This document shows, one piece after another, positions 26,556-35,985 of a stretch of 64,000 nt of DNA. The notes beneath the pieces are model-generated. The model did no database searches. It saw only the letters and a program-made list of their open reading frames with translations, and was not told the origin of the DNA. Position 1 is the stretch's first letter. Each line of letters begins with the position of its first letter. Source of the stretch: Aromatoleum petrolei (GTDB lineage Bacteria; Pseudomonadota; Gammaproteobacteria; Burkholderiales; Rhodocyclaceae); assembly GCF_017894385.1 (NCBI RefSeq), contig NZ_CP059560.1, positions 1,488,001 through 1,552,000 of the forward strand. The letters are read 5' to 3'. The position numbers and the translations under genes were made by a program.

Positions 26556-27359
26556 ATGCCACTGATCTCGAACGAAAAACGCCGCCGCGGCATCTACATC
26601 CTGCCCAACCTGTTTACCACCGCCGCCCTGTTCGCCGGCTTCTACGCGATCGTTCAGGCGATGAATCAACGCTTCGAAGTGGCGGCCGTGGCGATCTTCG
26701 TGGCGATGGTGCTCGACGGCCTGGACGGCCGTGTTGCGCGCCTGACGCGCACGCAGAGTGCCTTCGGCGCGGAGTACGATTCGCTATCCGACATGGTGTC
26801 CTTCGGGGCGGCCCCCGCCCTCGTGGTGTATGAGTGGGCGCTCAAGGACACCGGCAAATTCGGCTGGATCGCGGCCTTCATCTACTGCGCGGGCGCCGCG
26901 CTGCGCCTGGCCCGTTTCAACACCAACATCGACGTCGTCGACAAGCGCTTCTTCCAGGGCCTGCCGAGCCCGGCGGCGGCGGCGCTGGTCGCGGGACTGG
27001 TGTGGGTCGTCACCGACCTCGGCCTCGCGGGGCAGGACGTGCGCTGGCTTGCGGGCATGCTGACGATCTTCGCCGGCGTGTCTATGGTCAGCAACGTGCT
27101 GTTCTGGAGCGGCAAGGACATCAACCTGCGCAAGAGCGTACCCTTCATCGTCGTCATCGCCCTGGTGATGGCGTTCGCGCTGGTATCGAGTTACCCGCCG
27201 GGAGTTCTCTTCGGACTCTTCCTCGTTTACGCCGGATCCGGCTACGTCGTGTATGCGATGCGCTGGATGAAGCAGCGGCGCGAACAGGCCGCTGCCCCCG
27301 CACCGACACCCGACACGTCAGGCAACGACGAGGACGAAGCGGACAGCGCTGCGAAATAG
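26556..27359 (+). CDS. pssA: CDP-diacylglycerol-serine O-phosphatidyltransferase
   Basis: A 267-residue integral membrane enzyme that makes phosphatidylserine from CDP-diacylglycerol and serine. The CDP-alcohol phosphotransferase motif D-G-x2-A-R-x8-G-x3-D-x3-D is complete in LDGLDGRVARLTRTQSAFGAEYDSLSD. About seven or eight hydrophobic helices follow, and the tail is charged (Pro/Ala/Asp/Glu-rich). I start at ATG 26556, right before the conserved RRRGIYILPNLFTTAALFAGF, although the frame is open upstream into psd. It follows psd. Confidence 0.95.
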   Translation: MPLISNEKRRRGIYILPNLFTTAALFAGFYAIVQAMNQRFEVAAVAIFVAMVLDGLDGRVARLTRTQSAFGAEYDSLSDMVSFGAAPALVVYEWALKDTGKFGWIAAFIYCAGAALRLARFNTNIDVVDKRFFQGLPSPAAAALVAGLVWVVTDLGLAGQDVRWLAGMLTIFAGVSMVSNVLFWSGKDINLRKSVPFIVVIALVMAFALVSSYPPGVLFGLFLVYAGSGYVVYAMRWMKQRREQAAAPAPTPDTSGNDEDEADSAAK

Positions 27360-27367
27360 GTACGGCT

Positions 27368-27396
27368 GGAACGCGGAATCCCGGGAGCCGCGTTCC
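27368..27396 (+). terminator. Strong stem-loop after pssA, no T-run
   Basis: GGAACGCGG/CCGCGTTCC, a perfect 9-bp stem eight bases after the pssA stop. A second near-perfect 22-bp palindrome (27403-27424) follows. Neither has a T-run. Confidence 0.5.
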
Positions 27397-27438
27397 CTCC
27401 TCGTCCGCCCTCGCGAGGCCGGACACCCTTTGCGGGTT

Positions 27439-27454
27439 TTCACGAATTCTTCAC
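27439..27454. promoter_or_regulatory. TTCAC direct repeat with 11-bp period
   Basis: TTCAC occurs at 27439-27443 and again at 27450-27454, exactly 11 bases apart, about 70 bases before the sulfatase-fold gene of a two-component operon. Tandem half-sites one helical turn apart are the usual target of OmpR-family regulators such as the one encoded here. Candidate autoregulatory site only. Confidence 0.35.
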
Positions 27455-27521
27455 CGGGCCTTGAGCGCCGCTTGACGGCCGGACTGCGAGCATCCACGTC
27501 TGCCCGCATCCGGAGTCCTGC

Positions 27522-29402
27522 ATGTCCGCCCTGCCCTCGTCCCGCCAGCTCAACGCGTACTTCCTGGTCACTTGGCTGGTCGCGCTTGCGCAGCTGTTCT
27601 CGCAGCAGGGTGCGCGCGAGTACGCGAGCCTCGCGGTGGCGGGCTGGACGCTCGCGGCGACGCTCTCCTACGCCTTCATGTATGTTCTGCCGAGCCTCGC
27701 GCTCGGGCATGCACTGCGCCGGCTTCTGGACGGCCGCCGGACGCTTCGCAGCGCGCCCGCGGTCCTCGCTGCCGCAATGATCGTGCTGACCGGACTCACG
27801 CAGGTGCTGCTCTTCGCGGACCGCGTGATCCACGAAATGTACGGCTTCCACATCAATGGCTTCGTCGTGAACCTGGTGTTCACGCCGGGCGGCATCGCGT
27901 CGCTCGGCGCCAGCCGCAGTACCGAACTCACTGCCGGCGCGATCATCCTTGCACTGTGCGCACTGCAGGCCGCCGCATGGCTGTGGCTCACGCGTCCCCG
28001 CGCCGGGACAACCGTCTGGCGGCTGCGCGGGGCCTGGGCCGTGGCGCTGTTCATCATGCTGACCACCGGCGAGCGCATCGCCTATGGCTACAGCGAGATG
28101 TCGAACTACCAGCCCATCCTGTTCGCCAGCGAGCGCTTCCCCCTGTATCAGCCGCTGACCTTTCGCAATTTCGCACAGAAGCTCGGCTTCAAGGTGGATC
28201 AGGCAGAGGCGCGCAGCATGCAGGTCCGGGAAGAAAGCCTCAGCTATCCGCAGCAGCCGCTGCGCGTGACCGCCCCGGAAAGGCCCCTGAACATCGTGTG
28301 GCTGGTCGCCGAGTCGCTGCGTTTCGACATGCTCGACCCGAAGATCATGCCGCGCCTTTGGGCGTTCTCGAACGACGCCCTGCGCCTGGAAAAGCACTTC
28401 AGCGGCGGCAACATGACGCAGATGGGCGTGTTCTCGATGTTCTACGGCCTGTACGGCAACTACTGGTTCCCGATGCTCGCCGCGCGTCGCGCGCCGGTAC
28501 TGATGGACGTACTGCAACAGCAGCAATACCAGTTCAGCCTGAACACGAGCCAGCGCTTCACCTATCCGGCCTTCGACAAGACGGTGTTTGCCAACATGCG
28601 GGCGGAGGACCTGCACCCGCTCGAAGGCGGCGCGCCGGCGTGGCAGCGCGACGTGCGCAACATCGACGCACTGATCAACTTCATCGACAAGCGCGATCCG
28701 GCACGCCCGTTCATGACCTACATGTTCTTCGAGTCCACGCACGCGAACTACGACTATCCGCCCGAAGCCGAAATCGCAAAGCCGGTGCTGCAGGATTTCA
28801 ACTACCTGACGGCGGATTTCGGCCTGCAGATCGGGCAGATCAAGAACCGCTACATCAACGCCGCACACCACGTAGACAGCCAGATCGGGCGCATGATCGA
28901 CCACCTCGAGAAGCGTGGCCTGCTCGAGAACACCATCGTGATCGTCCTCGGAGACCACGGCGAGGAGTTCATGGAGCGCAGCCGCTGGGGCCACAGTGCG
29001 GAGTTCAACCGTTTCCAGACGAGCACGCCGGCAGTCATTCGCGTTCCCAGCCGCGCACCGCGGGTCGTGACCGGCATCACCAGCCATCTCGACATTCCCG
29101 CGACCCTCATGCCGCTGCTCGGCGTGCAGAACCCGCCGGAGGACTATTCGCTGGGCCACGATCTGCTATCGCCGGATTATCACCGCGACTACGCAGTGGC
29201 CGCGGACTGGAATCGCCTCGCCTACATCGGCGACGACGTCAAGGTGACCTTCCCGGTCAACGCGATCGGCGCCGTACGCAATGAGGCGACCGACGGCGAC
29301 GATCACCCGCTCGCGAGCGCAGACGAGGCGATCGCCTCGATCCGTTCGGCGATGGTGGAAATCATGGCCAATCTGGCGCGATTCAGCCGACACCGCGGAT
29401 AA
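27522..29402 (+). CDS. Membrane sulfatase-fold protein, YejM/PbgA-like
   Basis: A 626-residue inner-membrane protein with about five N-terminal helices (to about residue 190) and a large periplasmic alkaline-phosphatase/sulfatase domain. HEMYGFHINGFVVNLVFTPGGIASLGAS and GGNMTQMGVFSMFYGLYGNYW resemble YejM/PbgA (DUF3413 plus sulfatase). Metal-site residues appear as E264 and D478-H479 (LGDHGEEF); T299 stands where a nucleophile would be. In enterobacteria PbgA controls LPS synthesis through LpxC. Its coupling to a response regulator and kinase (47 bases downstream) suggests a role in outer-membrane homeostasis. Confidence 0.85.
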   Translation: MSALPSSRQLNAYFLVTWLVALAQLFSQQGAREYASLAVAGWTLAATLSYAFMYVLPSLALGHALRRLLDGRRTLRSAPAVLAAAMIVLTGLTQVLLFADRVIHEMYGFHINGFVVNLVFTPGGIASLGASRSTELTAGAIILALCALQAAAWLWLTRPRAGTTVWRLRGAWAVALFIMLTTGERIAYGYSEMSNYQPILFASERFPLYQPLTFRNFAQKLGFKVDQAEARSMQVREESLSYPQQPLRVTAPERPLNIVWLVAESLRFDMLDPKIMPRLWAFSNDALRLEKHFSGGNMTQMGVFSMFYGLYGNYWFPMLAARRAPVLMDVLQQQQYQFSLNTSQRFTYPAFDKTVFANMRAEDLHPLEGGAPAWQRDVRNIDALINFIDKRDPARPFMTYMFFESTHANYDYPPEAEIAKPVLQDFNYLTADFGLQIGQIKNRYINAAHHVDSQIGRMIDHLEKRGLLENTIVIVLGDHGEEFMERSRWGHSAEFNRFQTSTPAVIRVPSRAPRVVTGITSHLDIPATLMPLLGVQNPPEDYSLGHDLLSPDYHRDYAVAADWNRLAYIGDDVKVTFPVNAIGAVRNEATDGDDHPLASADEAIASIRSAMVEIMANLARFSRHRG

Positions 29403-29448
29403 TGACGGGGGCGTCACGCCCTGCCCCCGACTGGAGACTGAAATCCGC

Positions 29449-30120
29449 ATGCGGCTACTGCTGGTGGAAGACAACCGCGACATTCTTGCGAATCTCGCGG
29501 ATTACCTTGCGCTCAAGGGCTATGAGGTCGATTGCGCACAGGACGGGTTGACCGGCCTGCATCTCGCCGCGACCCAGCACTACGACCTGATCGTGCTCGA
29601 CGTGATGCTGCCTGGAATGGACGGCTTCACGCTGTGCCAGCGCTTGCGCGACAGCGAGCGCAGCCACGTGCCCGTGATCATGCTGACCGCGCGCGACACG
29701 CTCGACGACCGGCTGCAGGGTTTTCGCACCGGCGCAGACGACTACCTGACCAAGCCCTTTGCCCTGTCGGAACTCGCTGCGCGCATCGCCGCGGTGCTCA
29801 AGCGAACGCGCGGCGGCGGGCGGCGTGTGCTCAGCGTCGCGGATCTGGAATACGACCTCGACACGCTCGCGGTCGTACGTGCAGGGCAGGCGCTGCACGT
29901 CGGTCCCATCGGTCTCAAGCTCCTCGAAGTGCTGATGCAGAAGAGCCCCGGCGTCGTGCGTCGCGAGGCACTGGAGAGCGCACTATGGGGCGATTCGCCG
30001 CCGGACAGCGACAGTCTGCGCAGCCACATCCACACGTTGCGGCAGCAGATCGACAAGCCCTTCGGCACCCCGCTGCTGCACACCGTACACGGCGTCGGCT
30101 ACCGGCTGGCCGAAGCATAG
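29449..30120 (+). CDS. OmpR-family response regulator
   Basis: A 223-residue transcription factor. The receiver domain (1-120) has the acidic pair in LLLVEDNRD, phospho-acceptor D51 (LIVLDVMLPGMDG) and the switch lysine in DDYLTKPF. The C-terminal winged-helix domain ends HTVHGVGYRLAEA. I start at ATG 29449, preceded by GGAGA, although the frame is open further upstream. It lies between the sulfatase-fold gene and the kinase gene, in one probable operon. The target genes are unknown; a TTCAC direct repeat at 27439-27454 is a candidate site. Confidence 0.93.
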   Translation: MRLLLVEDNRDILANLADYLALKGYEVDCAQDGLTGLHLAATQHYDLIVLDVMLPGMDGFTLCQRLRDSERSHVPVIMLTARDTLDDRLQGFRTGADDYLTKPFALSELAARIAAVLKRTRGGGRRVLSVADLEYDLDTLAVVRAGQALHVGPIGLKLLEVLMQKSPGVVRREALESALWGDSPPDSDSLRSHIHTLRQQIDKPFGTPLLHTVHGVGYRLAEA

Positions 30121-30177
30121 GATGAAACGGAACCCCGCGCAGGCATGCGCGCACCGAAACGTGGCCCGAGGGCTGAG

Positions 30178-31446
30178 ATGAGGGCGCCGCAGAGCCTTGC
30201 TTCGCGCATCGTCGCAGCATTCGTGCTGATGGCCGCGGTCGTGGCGGGCGTTTTCGCGCTGATCGTCGTCAACGCCATCGACACCGTGGAAACGCGCCTC
30301 GTCAGCGATGCGATGAACCGCCAGCTCGATTTCATCATCGACGAAGCGGACGCCGGACGGTTTCCGGCGCTCGGCCCTGGTCTGGACTTCTATGTCGCGC
30401 CTGTGGGCGCGAGTGCGTCGCTGCCCGCGTGGCTCGCGCCGATGCGGCCGGGTCTGCACGAAACGGAGAACGACGACGAGGCGTATCACGTGCTGGTGCG
30501 CGATCGCAACGGCATGCGCCACGTCCTCGTCCTCGACCAGGACGATTTCGAGCGACGCGAAACCATGCTGTTCGTCGCAGTGACGGCTGGGGTCGTGATT
30601 TCCATCCTCGCCGCGGCACTGCTCGGCCGGGCGCTCGCACGCACGGTGATCTCGCCAGTCGTGCGCCTATCCGGACAGGTGCAACACCGTGAACAACAGC
30701 TGCCGCTTGCGCCGCCACTGGCAACAGAGTACGCCGAAGACGAGGTCGGCAAGCTCGCCGCTGCCTTTGATGAGACGCTGGGAAGCCTGCGTGCGGCGCT
30801 CGAACGCGAACAGCTCTTCACCAGCGACGTGAGCCACGAGCTGCGCACGCCCCTGATGGTGATCGCCAGCTCCTGCGAGCTGCTCGAGGCGCAGGCCTTG
30901 GCACCGCCGCAGCGCGCGCAGGCCGACCGGATCTCCCGCGCCTGCGCGGAGATGCAGGAGCTGGTGGAGACCTTCCTCGGCCTCGCGCGTGCGCCGCAGG
31001 AGCGCGGCACGAAGCTCGCGGGCACCTCGCTCGCCGCCGTGGCGACCGAGCAGCTCCATCGTTGGCAACCCGAGGCGACGCAGCGCGGTCTCGCACTGGA
31101 TCTTGTGAGCGAAGGCGTTGACGAGGGCGTCTATCCGGCCCCCCTCTTGCGCGCGGTGCTGACGAACCTGGTGCGCAACGCGATCCACTACACCGATGCA
31201 GGCTTCGTGCGCGTGGTACTGCGCGATGGCGGCTTCTCGGTGCTGGATTCGGGCGCTGGCATTCCGGAGGCGGAGCGCGCGCTGGTATTCCGTCCGTTCG
31301 CGCGTGGCGGCAGCACGCGGGGGGACGGCATCGGCATCGGCCTGTCGCTGGTGAAGCGCATCTGCGACAGGCAGGGGTGGAAGATCACCCTGTCTGCCCG
31401 CGAGGGCTGCGGCTGCGAATTCCGCGTGGAGCTGCGCACCTCCTGA
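30178..31446 (+). CDS. Sensor histidine kinase
   Basis: A 422-residue membrane kinase, partner of the preceding regulator. One N-terminal helix (about 10-30), a periplasmic domain of about 100 residues, a second helix (about 130-152), a HAMP-like linker, then the H-box FTSDVSHELRTPL with H220 as phosphorylation site, an N-box (LVRNAIHYTD) and a G-rich lid (GDGIGIGLSLVKRIC). I prefer ATG 30178, which has GAGGG upstream, over ATG 30145. The periplasmic ligand is not evident; the link to a PbgA-like protein hints at envelope signals. Confidence 0.92.
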   Translation: MRAPQSLASRIVAAFVLMAAVVAGVFALIVVNAIDTVETRLVSDAMNRQLDFIIDEADAGRFPALGPGLDFYVAPVGASASLPAWLAPMRPGLHETENDDEAYHVLVRDRNGMRHVLVLDQDDFERRETMLFVAVTAGVVISILAAALLGRALARTVISPVVRLSGQVQHREQQLPLAPPLATEYAEDEVGKLAAAFDETLGSLRAALEREQLFTSDVSHELRTPLMVIASSCELLEAQALAPPQRAQADRISRACAEMQELVETFLGLARAPQERGTKLAGTSLAAVATEQLHRWQPEATQRGLALDLVSEGVDEGVYPAPLLRAVLTNLVRNAIHYTDAGFVRVVLRDGGFSVLDSGAGIPEAERALVFRPFARGGSTRGDGIGIGLSLVKRICDRQGWKITLSAREGCGCEFRVELRTS

Positions 31447-31482
31447 TGCGGCGCCGAAGCGCCGCCGAGGTGCGACCGCCGA

Positions 31483-32433
31483 TCAGCGCGTAAGCTCGGC
31501 GGTGAGCTTCTTCAGGTCGAGCGTACGGGCGCGCTCGGCGATATCGGGCGAGTAGCGCTGCTGCAAGCCCTTGGCGTTGTCGAAGAGTTGGCCGAAAGAG
31601 GCCTTGAGCGCAGCCCCGTCAAGGCGCCGCCCGTCCGCGTAGTATCGCTTCGCGACATGTCCCAGCGCATACGTCGTCGCGAAGGAGAACGCCGACCCGG
31701 TCGCCTCGCTGCCTATCGTGCGACCGACCTTGCCAAGCACCTTGCCCAGCAGGCCGCCGACGAGTTTGCGACCGAACTGCTCGACATACTGGGAGGTCAG
31801 GCCCACACCGACCGTTGCGAGGAAGTCGGTAATGTGGCCTCGGTCGAGCTCGAAGCCATAAGCCTTGCCGACGCGATACACGAGGCGGGTCTGCAGCGGA
31901 ATGATCGCCATCGATGCAAGCGACTCGGGCAGCAATTCGAGCGCTCCATTCAGGATCGCGGCATTGAGGATCATCTTGTCGAGCTCGGCCTGATCCGGCC
32001 CCGCAGGTGCTGCCGATGGCACGGCAGCCGGCATCTCCGGGAGGGGTCTGTCGACCGGGGCCCCGGCGAGCGCATCAGCGGCGTTCACAATTGCCGCCGC
32101 ATCGCTGCGCCCGAGCTGCAGCAGGGATCCGAGGCGCTCGAGGAAGGCGGTTTCGGCCGCGTTGTGCACGCCGTCTGCATCGCACACGCCGACGGCCATC
32201 TCGAAAGCGAGCTGACGCAACTCGGGCGTGTCCAGCCCGGCAGCAGCCTGCTCGAGCGTCACGCGCTTCAGCAGGACGTCTTGATACAGCGACATCACGT
32301 CCACGCCGGCACCGGCCGACAGTGATTCGGCCGTGCGGCGCACATGCTCGCGCTCGCGCGGGTCGTTGTGGCCGTCGGCGAAGGCCGCCATCAGGCAGAC
32401 GGTGGTCAGGGAGCGATTCTGTTCGGGAGTCAT
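31483..32433 (-). CDS. TerB-like plus DUF697-like protein, function unknown
   Basis: A 316-residue protein. The N-terminal about 115 residues are helical and acidic (AAFADGHNDPREREHVRRTAESL; FEMAVGVCDADGVHNAAETAFLERL), resembling the TerB/DUF533 tellurite-resistance fold. A Pro/Ala-rich linker (about 125-150) leads to a C-terminal hydrophobic domain with IIPLQTRLVYRVGKAYGFELDRGHITDFLATVGVGLTSQ, which resembles the YcjF/DUF697 membrane domain. The pairing suggests a membrane-associated stress protein. It lies between two two-component systems on the minus strand, 54 bases from the second kinase gene. Confidence 0.78.
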   Translation of the reverse strand: MTPEQNRSLTTVCLMAAFADGHNDPREREHVRRTAESLSAGAGVDVMSLYQDVLLKRVTLEQAAAGLDTPELRQLAFEMAVGVCDADGVHNAAETAFLERLGSLLQLGRSDAAAIVNAADALAGAPVDRPLPEMPAAVPSAAPAGPDQAELDKMILNAAILNGALELLPESLASMAIIPLQTRLVYRVGKAYGFELDRGHITDFLATVGVGLTSQYVEQFGRKLVGGLLGKVLGKVGRTIGSEATGSAFSFATTYALGHVAKRYYADGRRLDGAALKASFGQLFDNAKGLQQRYSPDIAERARTLDLKKLTAELTR

Positions 32434-32487
32434 CGTTTCTCTTCTCGCAACAACAAAGGGGTTCAGTCGGGCTCCGACCGGACGATC

Positions 32488-33842
32488 TCACGCGGCCGGC
32501 AGATACAAGGTCGCGCGCAGCCCTCCGGCGGGAGCTTGGCCCAGCTCGATGCGCCCGCCGTAGAGTTGGGCGAGGTCGCGCACGATGCCGAGACCCAATC
32601 CCGATCCGGGCACAGCCTCGTCGGCGCGCATGCCTCGGGCGAACACGGCCTCACGCGTCTCCGGCGGCAGACCAAGGCCGTCGTCATCGACGGTGACGAC
32701 GAGCTCGCCGGCACGCACCGTCGCACTCACACCGACCGACGTGCGGGACCACTTGCACGCGTTGTCAATGAGATTGCCAAGCATCTCCTGCAGATCCTGC
32801 TCCTCGCCACGAAAGGCCGCGTCATCGGGAATCGCTTCGATTGCGATGTGCAGATTCCGTTCCGCATGCACGCGCTGCATCACTCGCACCAGTCCCTCGA
32901 CGGCGGGCCGCAGCGCGCTGCGCAGGCCGGGGACCTGGGTCGCCGCGGCGGCACGCGCACGCGCAAGGTGGTAATCGACCTGGCGCTGGGCCGTCGCGAC
33001 CTGCTCGGCCACGAGGCGCGCAAGCGGCCCCTCCTCACGCAGCGCGGCATTGCCCAGCACCGCGAGCGGCGTCTTGATCGCGTGTGCGAGATTGCCCGCT
33101 TGTGTTCGTGCCCGCTCGACGACCTCTGCATCGTGCTGCAGCACCGCGTTGAGCTCGTCGACGAGCGGCTGGACCTCGTTCGGAAAGCCGCCCTGCAGTC
33201 GCCGGCTGCGCCCGTCGCGCACCTCGGCAAGTTGGGCACGCAAACGCTTTAGCGGAGCGAGCCCCACCGATACCTGTAGCAGCACCGCGGCAATCACCCC
33301 GGCCGCGAGCACACCCAGCGCGGTGACGAGCAGCCCGACGAATTCGCGCACCGGGTTTGTCATGCCGCGCTCGTCGGCCGCAACGATCAGTCGCAATGGC
33401 AACCCCGCGGCTTCCTCCGGCCGCACGATGCGCTCCATCATCACCAGGGGTTCGCGATCGGGCCCTTCGATGCGATGCAGATGCACCTCGCCGTCGCGCG
33501 GACCGTCGGAGGGCACGGCAAGCGTCGCATCCCACAGCGAACGCGAGCGCAGCACGCCGCGCACCGAGTCCGAGCCCTCCCGATCGACCTGCCAGTAGAA
33601 GCCCGACAGCGGTTTATGCAGGCGCGGGTCGCTCAGGTCGGTACGCAGGCGCGGCCCCTCCTCGGGGGCGAATTCGATGCTCGCGGTAAGCTGATCGAGG
33701 TGGATTCGCAGTTCGGCCTGGAAGCGATCCTCCACGTGACGGCGGAAGAGATCGCCGAGCACACAACCGGTAACCGTCAGCGCCCCCAGGACCCACACTA
33801 CGCTGCCCGCCAGCAGCCGCGCACGCAGGGAGCCGCGCACGC

Positions 33843-33855
<13 letters not shown>
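32488..33855 (-). CDS. Sensor histidine kinase, PhoQ-like
   Basis: A 455-residue kinase with an N-terminal helix (about 10-32), a periplasmic domain of about 130 residues rich in acidic residues, a second helix (about 170-195) and a kinase core. The H-box is ARTQAGNLAHAIKTPLAVL with H258, a form typical of PhoQ-like kinases rather than the usual SHELR type; N- and G-boxes read LGNLIDNACKWS and GSGLGLGIVRDLAQLYGG. Starts are ATG 33855 or ATG 33846; the latter overlaps the regulator's stop codon by four bases and may be the true one. Confidence 0.92.
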
Positions 33856-34504
<649 letters not shown>

Positions 34505-34505
<1 letters not shown>

Positions 34506-34834
34506 CAGGGCTTCCCTCCGTTGTCGCCCTTCGCACGAATGCCGAGCACCGTGCCGTCGCGCGCATCGACATCCAGCCGCACGAGTGCGCCACCACTGCG
34601 CAGCAGGCGAATCTCGTAGATCCACCGCCCTTGCTCGCGTTCGAGCTCAACGTCGACGACCTTTCCCGGATATTCCCGCTCGACCTTGTCGAGGATCGTG
34701 CGCAACGGCAGCACCTCCCCGCGCTCGAGAGCCGCACGCGCACGGTCGTGATCATCCCCGCCGGCGGCCGCCGGACCGATCGACAAGACCGCGACGACCA
34801 CCCCCACGACACACGATGTCAACAGCGTGCGCAT
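34505..34834 (-). CDS. Exported PepSY-domain protein
   Basis: A 109-residue protein with a signal peptide (about 1-24, ending PAAA). The mature part is one PepSY domain: RARAALERGEVLPLRTILDKVEREYPGKVVDVELER then GRWIYEIRLLRSGGALVRLDVDARDGTVLGI. PepSY proteins often sit next to PhoP/PhoQ-like systems and may modulate the sensor in the periplasm. It is first in the operon, read away from the SHP cytochrome genes across a 201-bp divergent region. Confidence 0.9.
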
Positions 34835-34902
34835 CGATTCCTCCTTTCATGCGGCGCGCACTGTACGCGCTGCTTTCCGGCATCCCTTGTACGGCCGCCA
34901 GA

Positions 34903-34941
34903 CTGAACCCCAGCTGAACGACGCCTTCACCTTGCGTTCAG
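34903..34941. promoter_or_regulatory. Symmetrical four-box operator between PepSY and SHP operons
   Basis: CTGAAC at 34903 and 34914, then CTTCAC at 34925 and GTTCAG at 34936. All four boxes are spaced exactly 11 bases apart. The last two are inverted relative to the first two, and the array is symmetrical about position 34922. Paired half-sites 11 bp apart are the known target layout of OmpR/PhoP-type regulators; a mirror-image pair suits a divergent promoter. The assignment to the adjacent regulator is inference. Confidence 0.65.
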
Positions 34942-35035
34942 GCTGCGCCGCGCAAAGTACATCCCGAAACCGGAGCGGACACTCCCGGGATCCGATTCCA
35001 AGGACATTGTTCCACCATCAGCAGAAGGAGCAAAC

Positions 35036-35449
35036 ATGAAACGCCCCAGCCTGTGGATCTTACTCGGCGGCACCGCCCTGCTCACAAGCGGATTCGCCAG
35101 CGCGGAGACTCCAGCCGACTTCCTCGCCCGCTACCAGACCGAGGCGCGGCAATCCACGCCGGGCTTCAACGCGTCGGCCGAACGCGGCGAAAAATTTTTC
35201 ACCACCACGCATGGCGGCGAGTGGAGCTGCTCCACCTGCCATACGAAGAACCCCGCGGCGCGCGGCAAGCACGCCAGCACCGGCAAGGCGATCGAACCGA
35301 TGGCGCCGACCGCGAACCCGGAGCGCCTCGCAAGCACGCGATCGGTCGAGAAGTGGTTCGGCCGCAACTGCAAGGACGTGCTCGCCCGCGCCTGCACGCC
35401 CGGCGAGAAGGCCGACATAGTCGCCTGGCTGATGACCTCCCCCCGCTGA
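35036..35449 (+). CDS. SHP-type monohaem cytochrome c (DUF1924)
   Basis: A 137-residue exported cytochrome with a signal peptide (about 1-23) and one haem site CSTCH (65-69). The C-terminal RNC(x)7C pattern puts N111 and the C112/C120 pair where the sphaeroides haem protein SHP has its asparagine haem ligand and disulfide. SHP binds oxygen and NO at an easily displaced ligand. The ribosome site GAAGGAG precedes the ATG. DHC and cytochrome b genes follow directly, the known SHP gene set, so electrons probably pass from quinol through cytochrome b and DHC to SHP. Confidence 0.9.
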   Translation: MKRPSLWILLGGTALLTSGFASAETPADFLARYQTEARQSTPGFNASAERGEKFFTTTHGGEWSCSTCHTKNPAARGKHASTGKAIEPMAPTANPERLASTRSVEKWFGRNCKDVLARACTPGEKADIVAWLMTSPR

Positions 35450-35469
35450 TCCGCATGGAGCCCCAAGAA

Positions 35470-35985
35470 ATGAAAGCCTCCTTTCCCGCCCGCGCCCTGC
35501 GCGCCCTTGCCCTCGCCGCTGTCGCCTGCACGACCAATGCCGCATTTGCCGACGACGACGAAGACAAGCAGATGAACATCAATCACCCGGTGTTTCGCAG
35601 CGAATGTGGCAGCTGCCATATCGCCTTCCCGCCAGCACTGTTGGGCGCAACATCGTGGCGCACGATGATGGCCGGACTCGACAAGCACTTCGGCTCCGAC
35701 GCCAGCCTCGACGCAGAAACCGCGGCCACGATCACGAAATTTCTCGTCGCAAACGCCGCGCGGCGGGACACCGCCGGCAGCGACGGGCGCCCGCTCCTGC
35801 GGATCAGCGATACCGGCTGGTTCCGGAAGGAGCACCGCGACGGCCACGACGGCATCACGCCGGGCATCTTCCGCAGCGAGGCCGTCAAGAGTGCTTCCAA
35901 CTGTGCGGCCTGCCACCGCAATGCCGCCGATGGCGACTTTAGCGAACGTGACATTCGCATACCGAAGAACGGAGCACGCTCGTGA
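35470..35985 (+). CDS. Dihaem cytochrome c (DHC)
   Basis: A 171-residue exported cytochrome with signal peptide (about 1-27) and two haem sites, CGSCH (46-50) and CAACH (145-149), the pattern of the DHC family that partners SHP. The start is ATG 35470, nine bases after GGAG; an in-frame ATG 15 bases upstream would spoil the signal peptide. Its stop codon overlaps the GTG start of the cytochrome b gene. Probable job: periplasmic electron carrier between cytochrome b561 and SHP. Confidence 0.9.
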   Translation: MKASFPARALRALALAAVACTTNAAFADDDEDKQMNINHPVFRSECGSCHIAFPPALLGATSWRTMMAGLDKHFGSDASLDAETAATITKFLVANAARRDTAGSDGRPLLRISDTGWFRKEHRDGHDGITPGIFRSEAVKSASNCAACHRNAADGDFSERDIRIPKNGARS

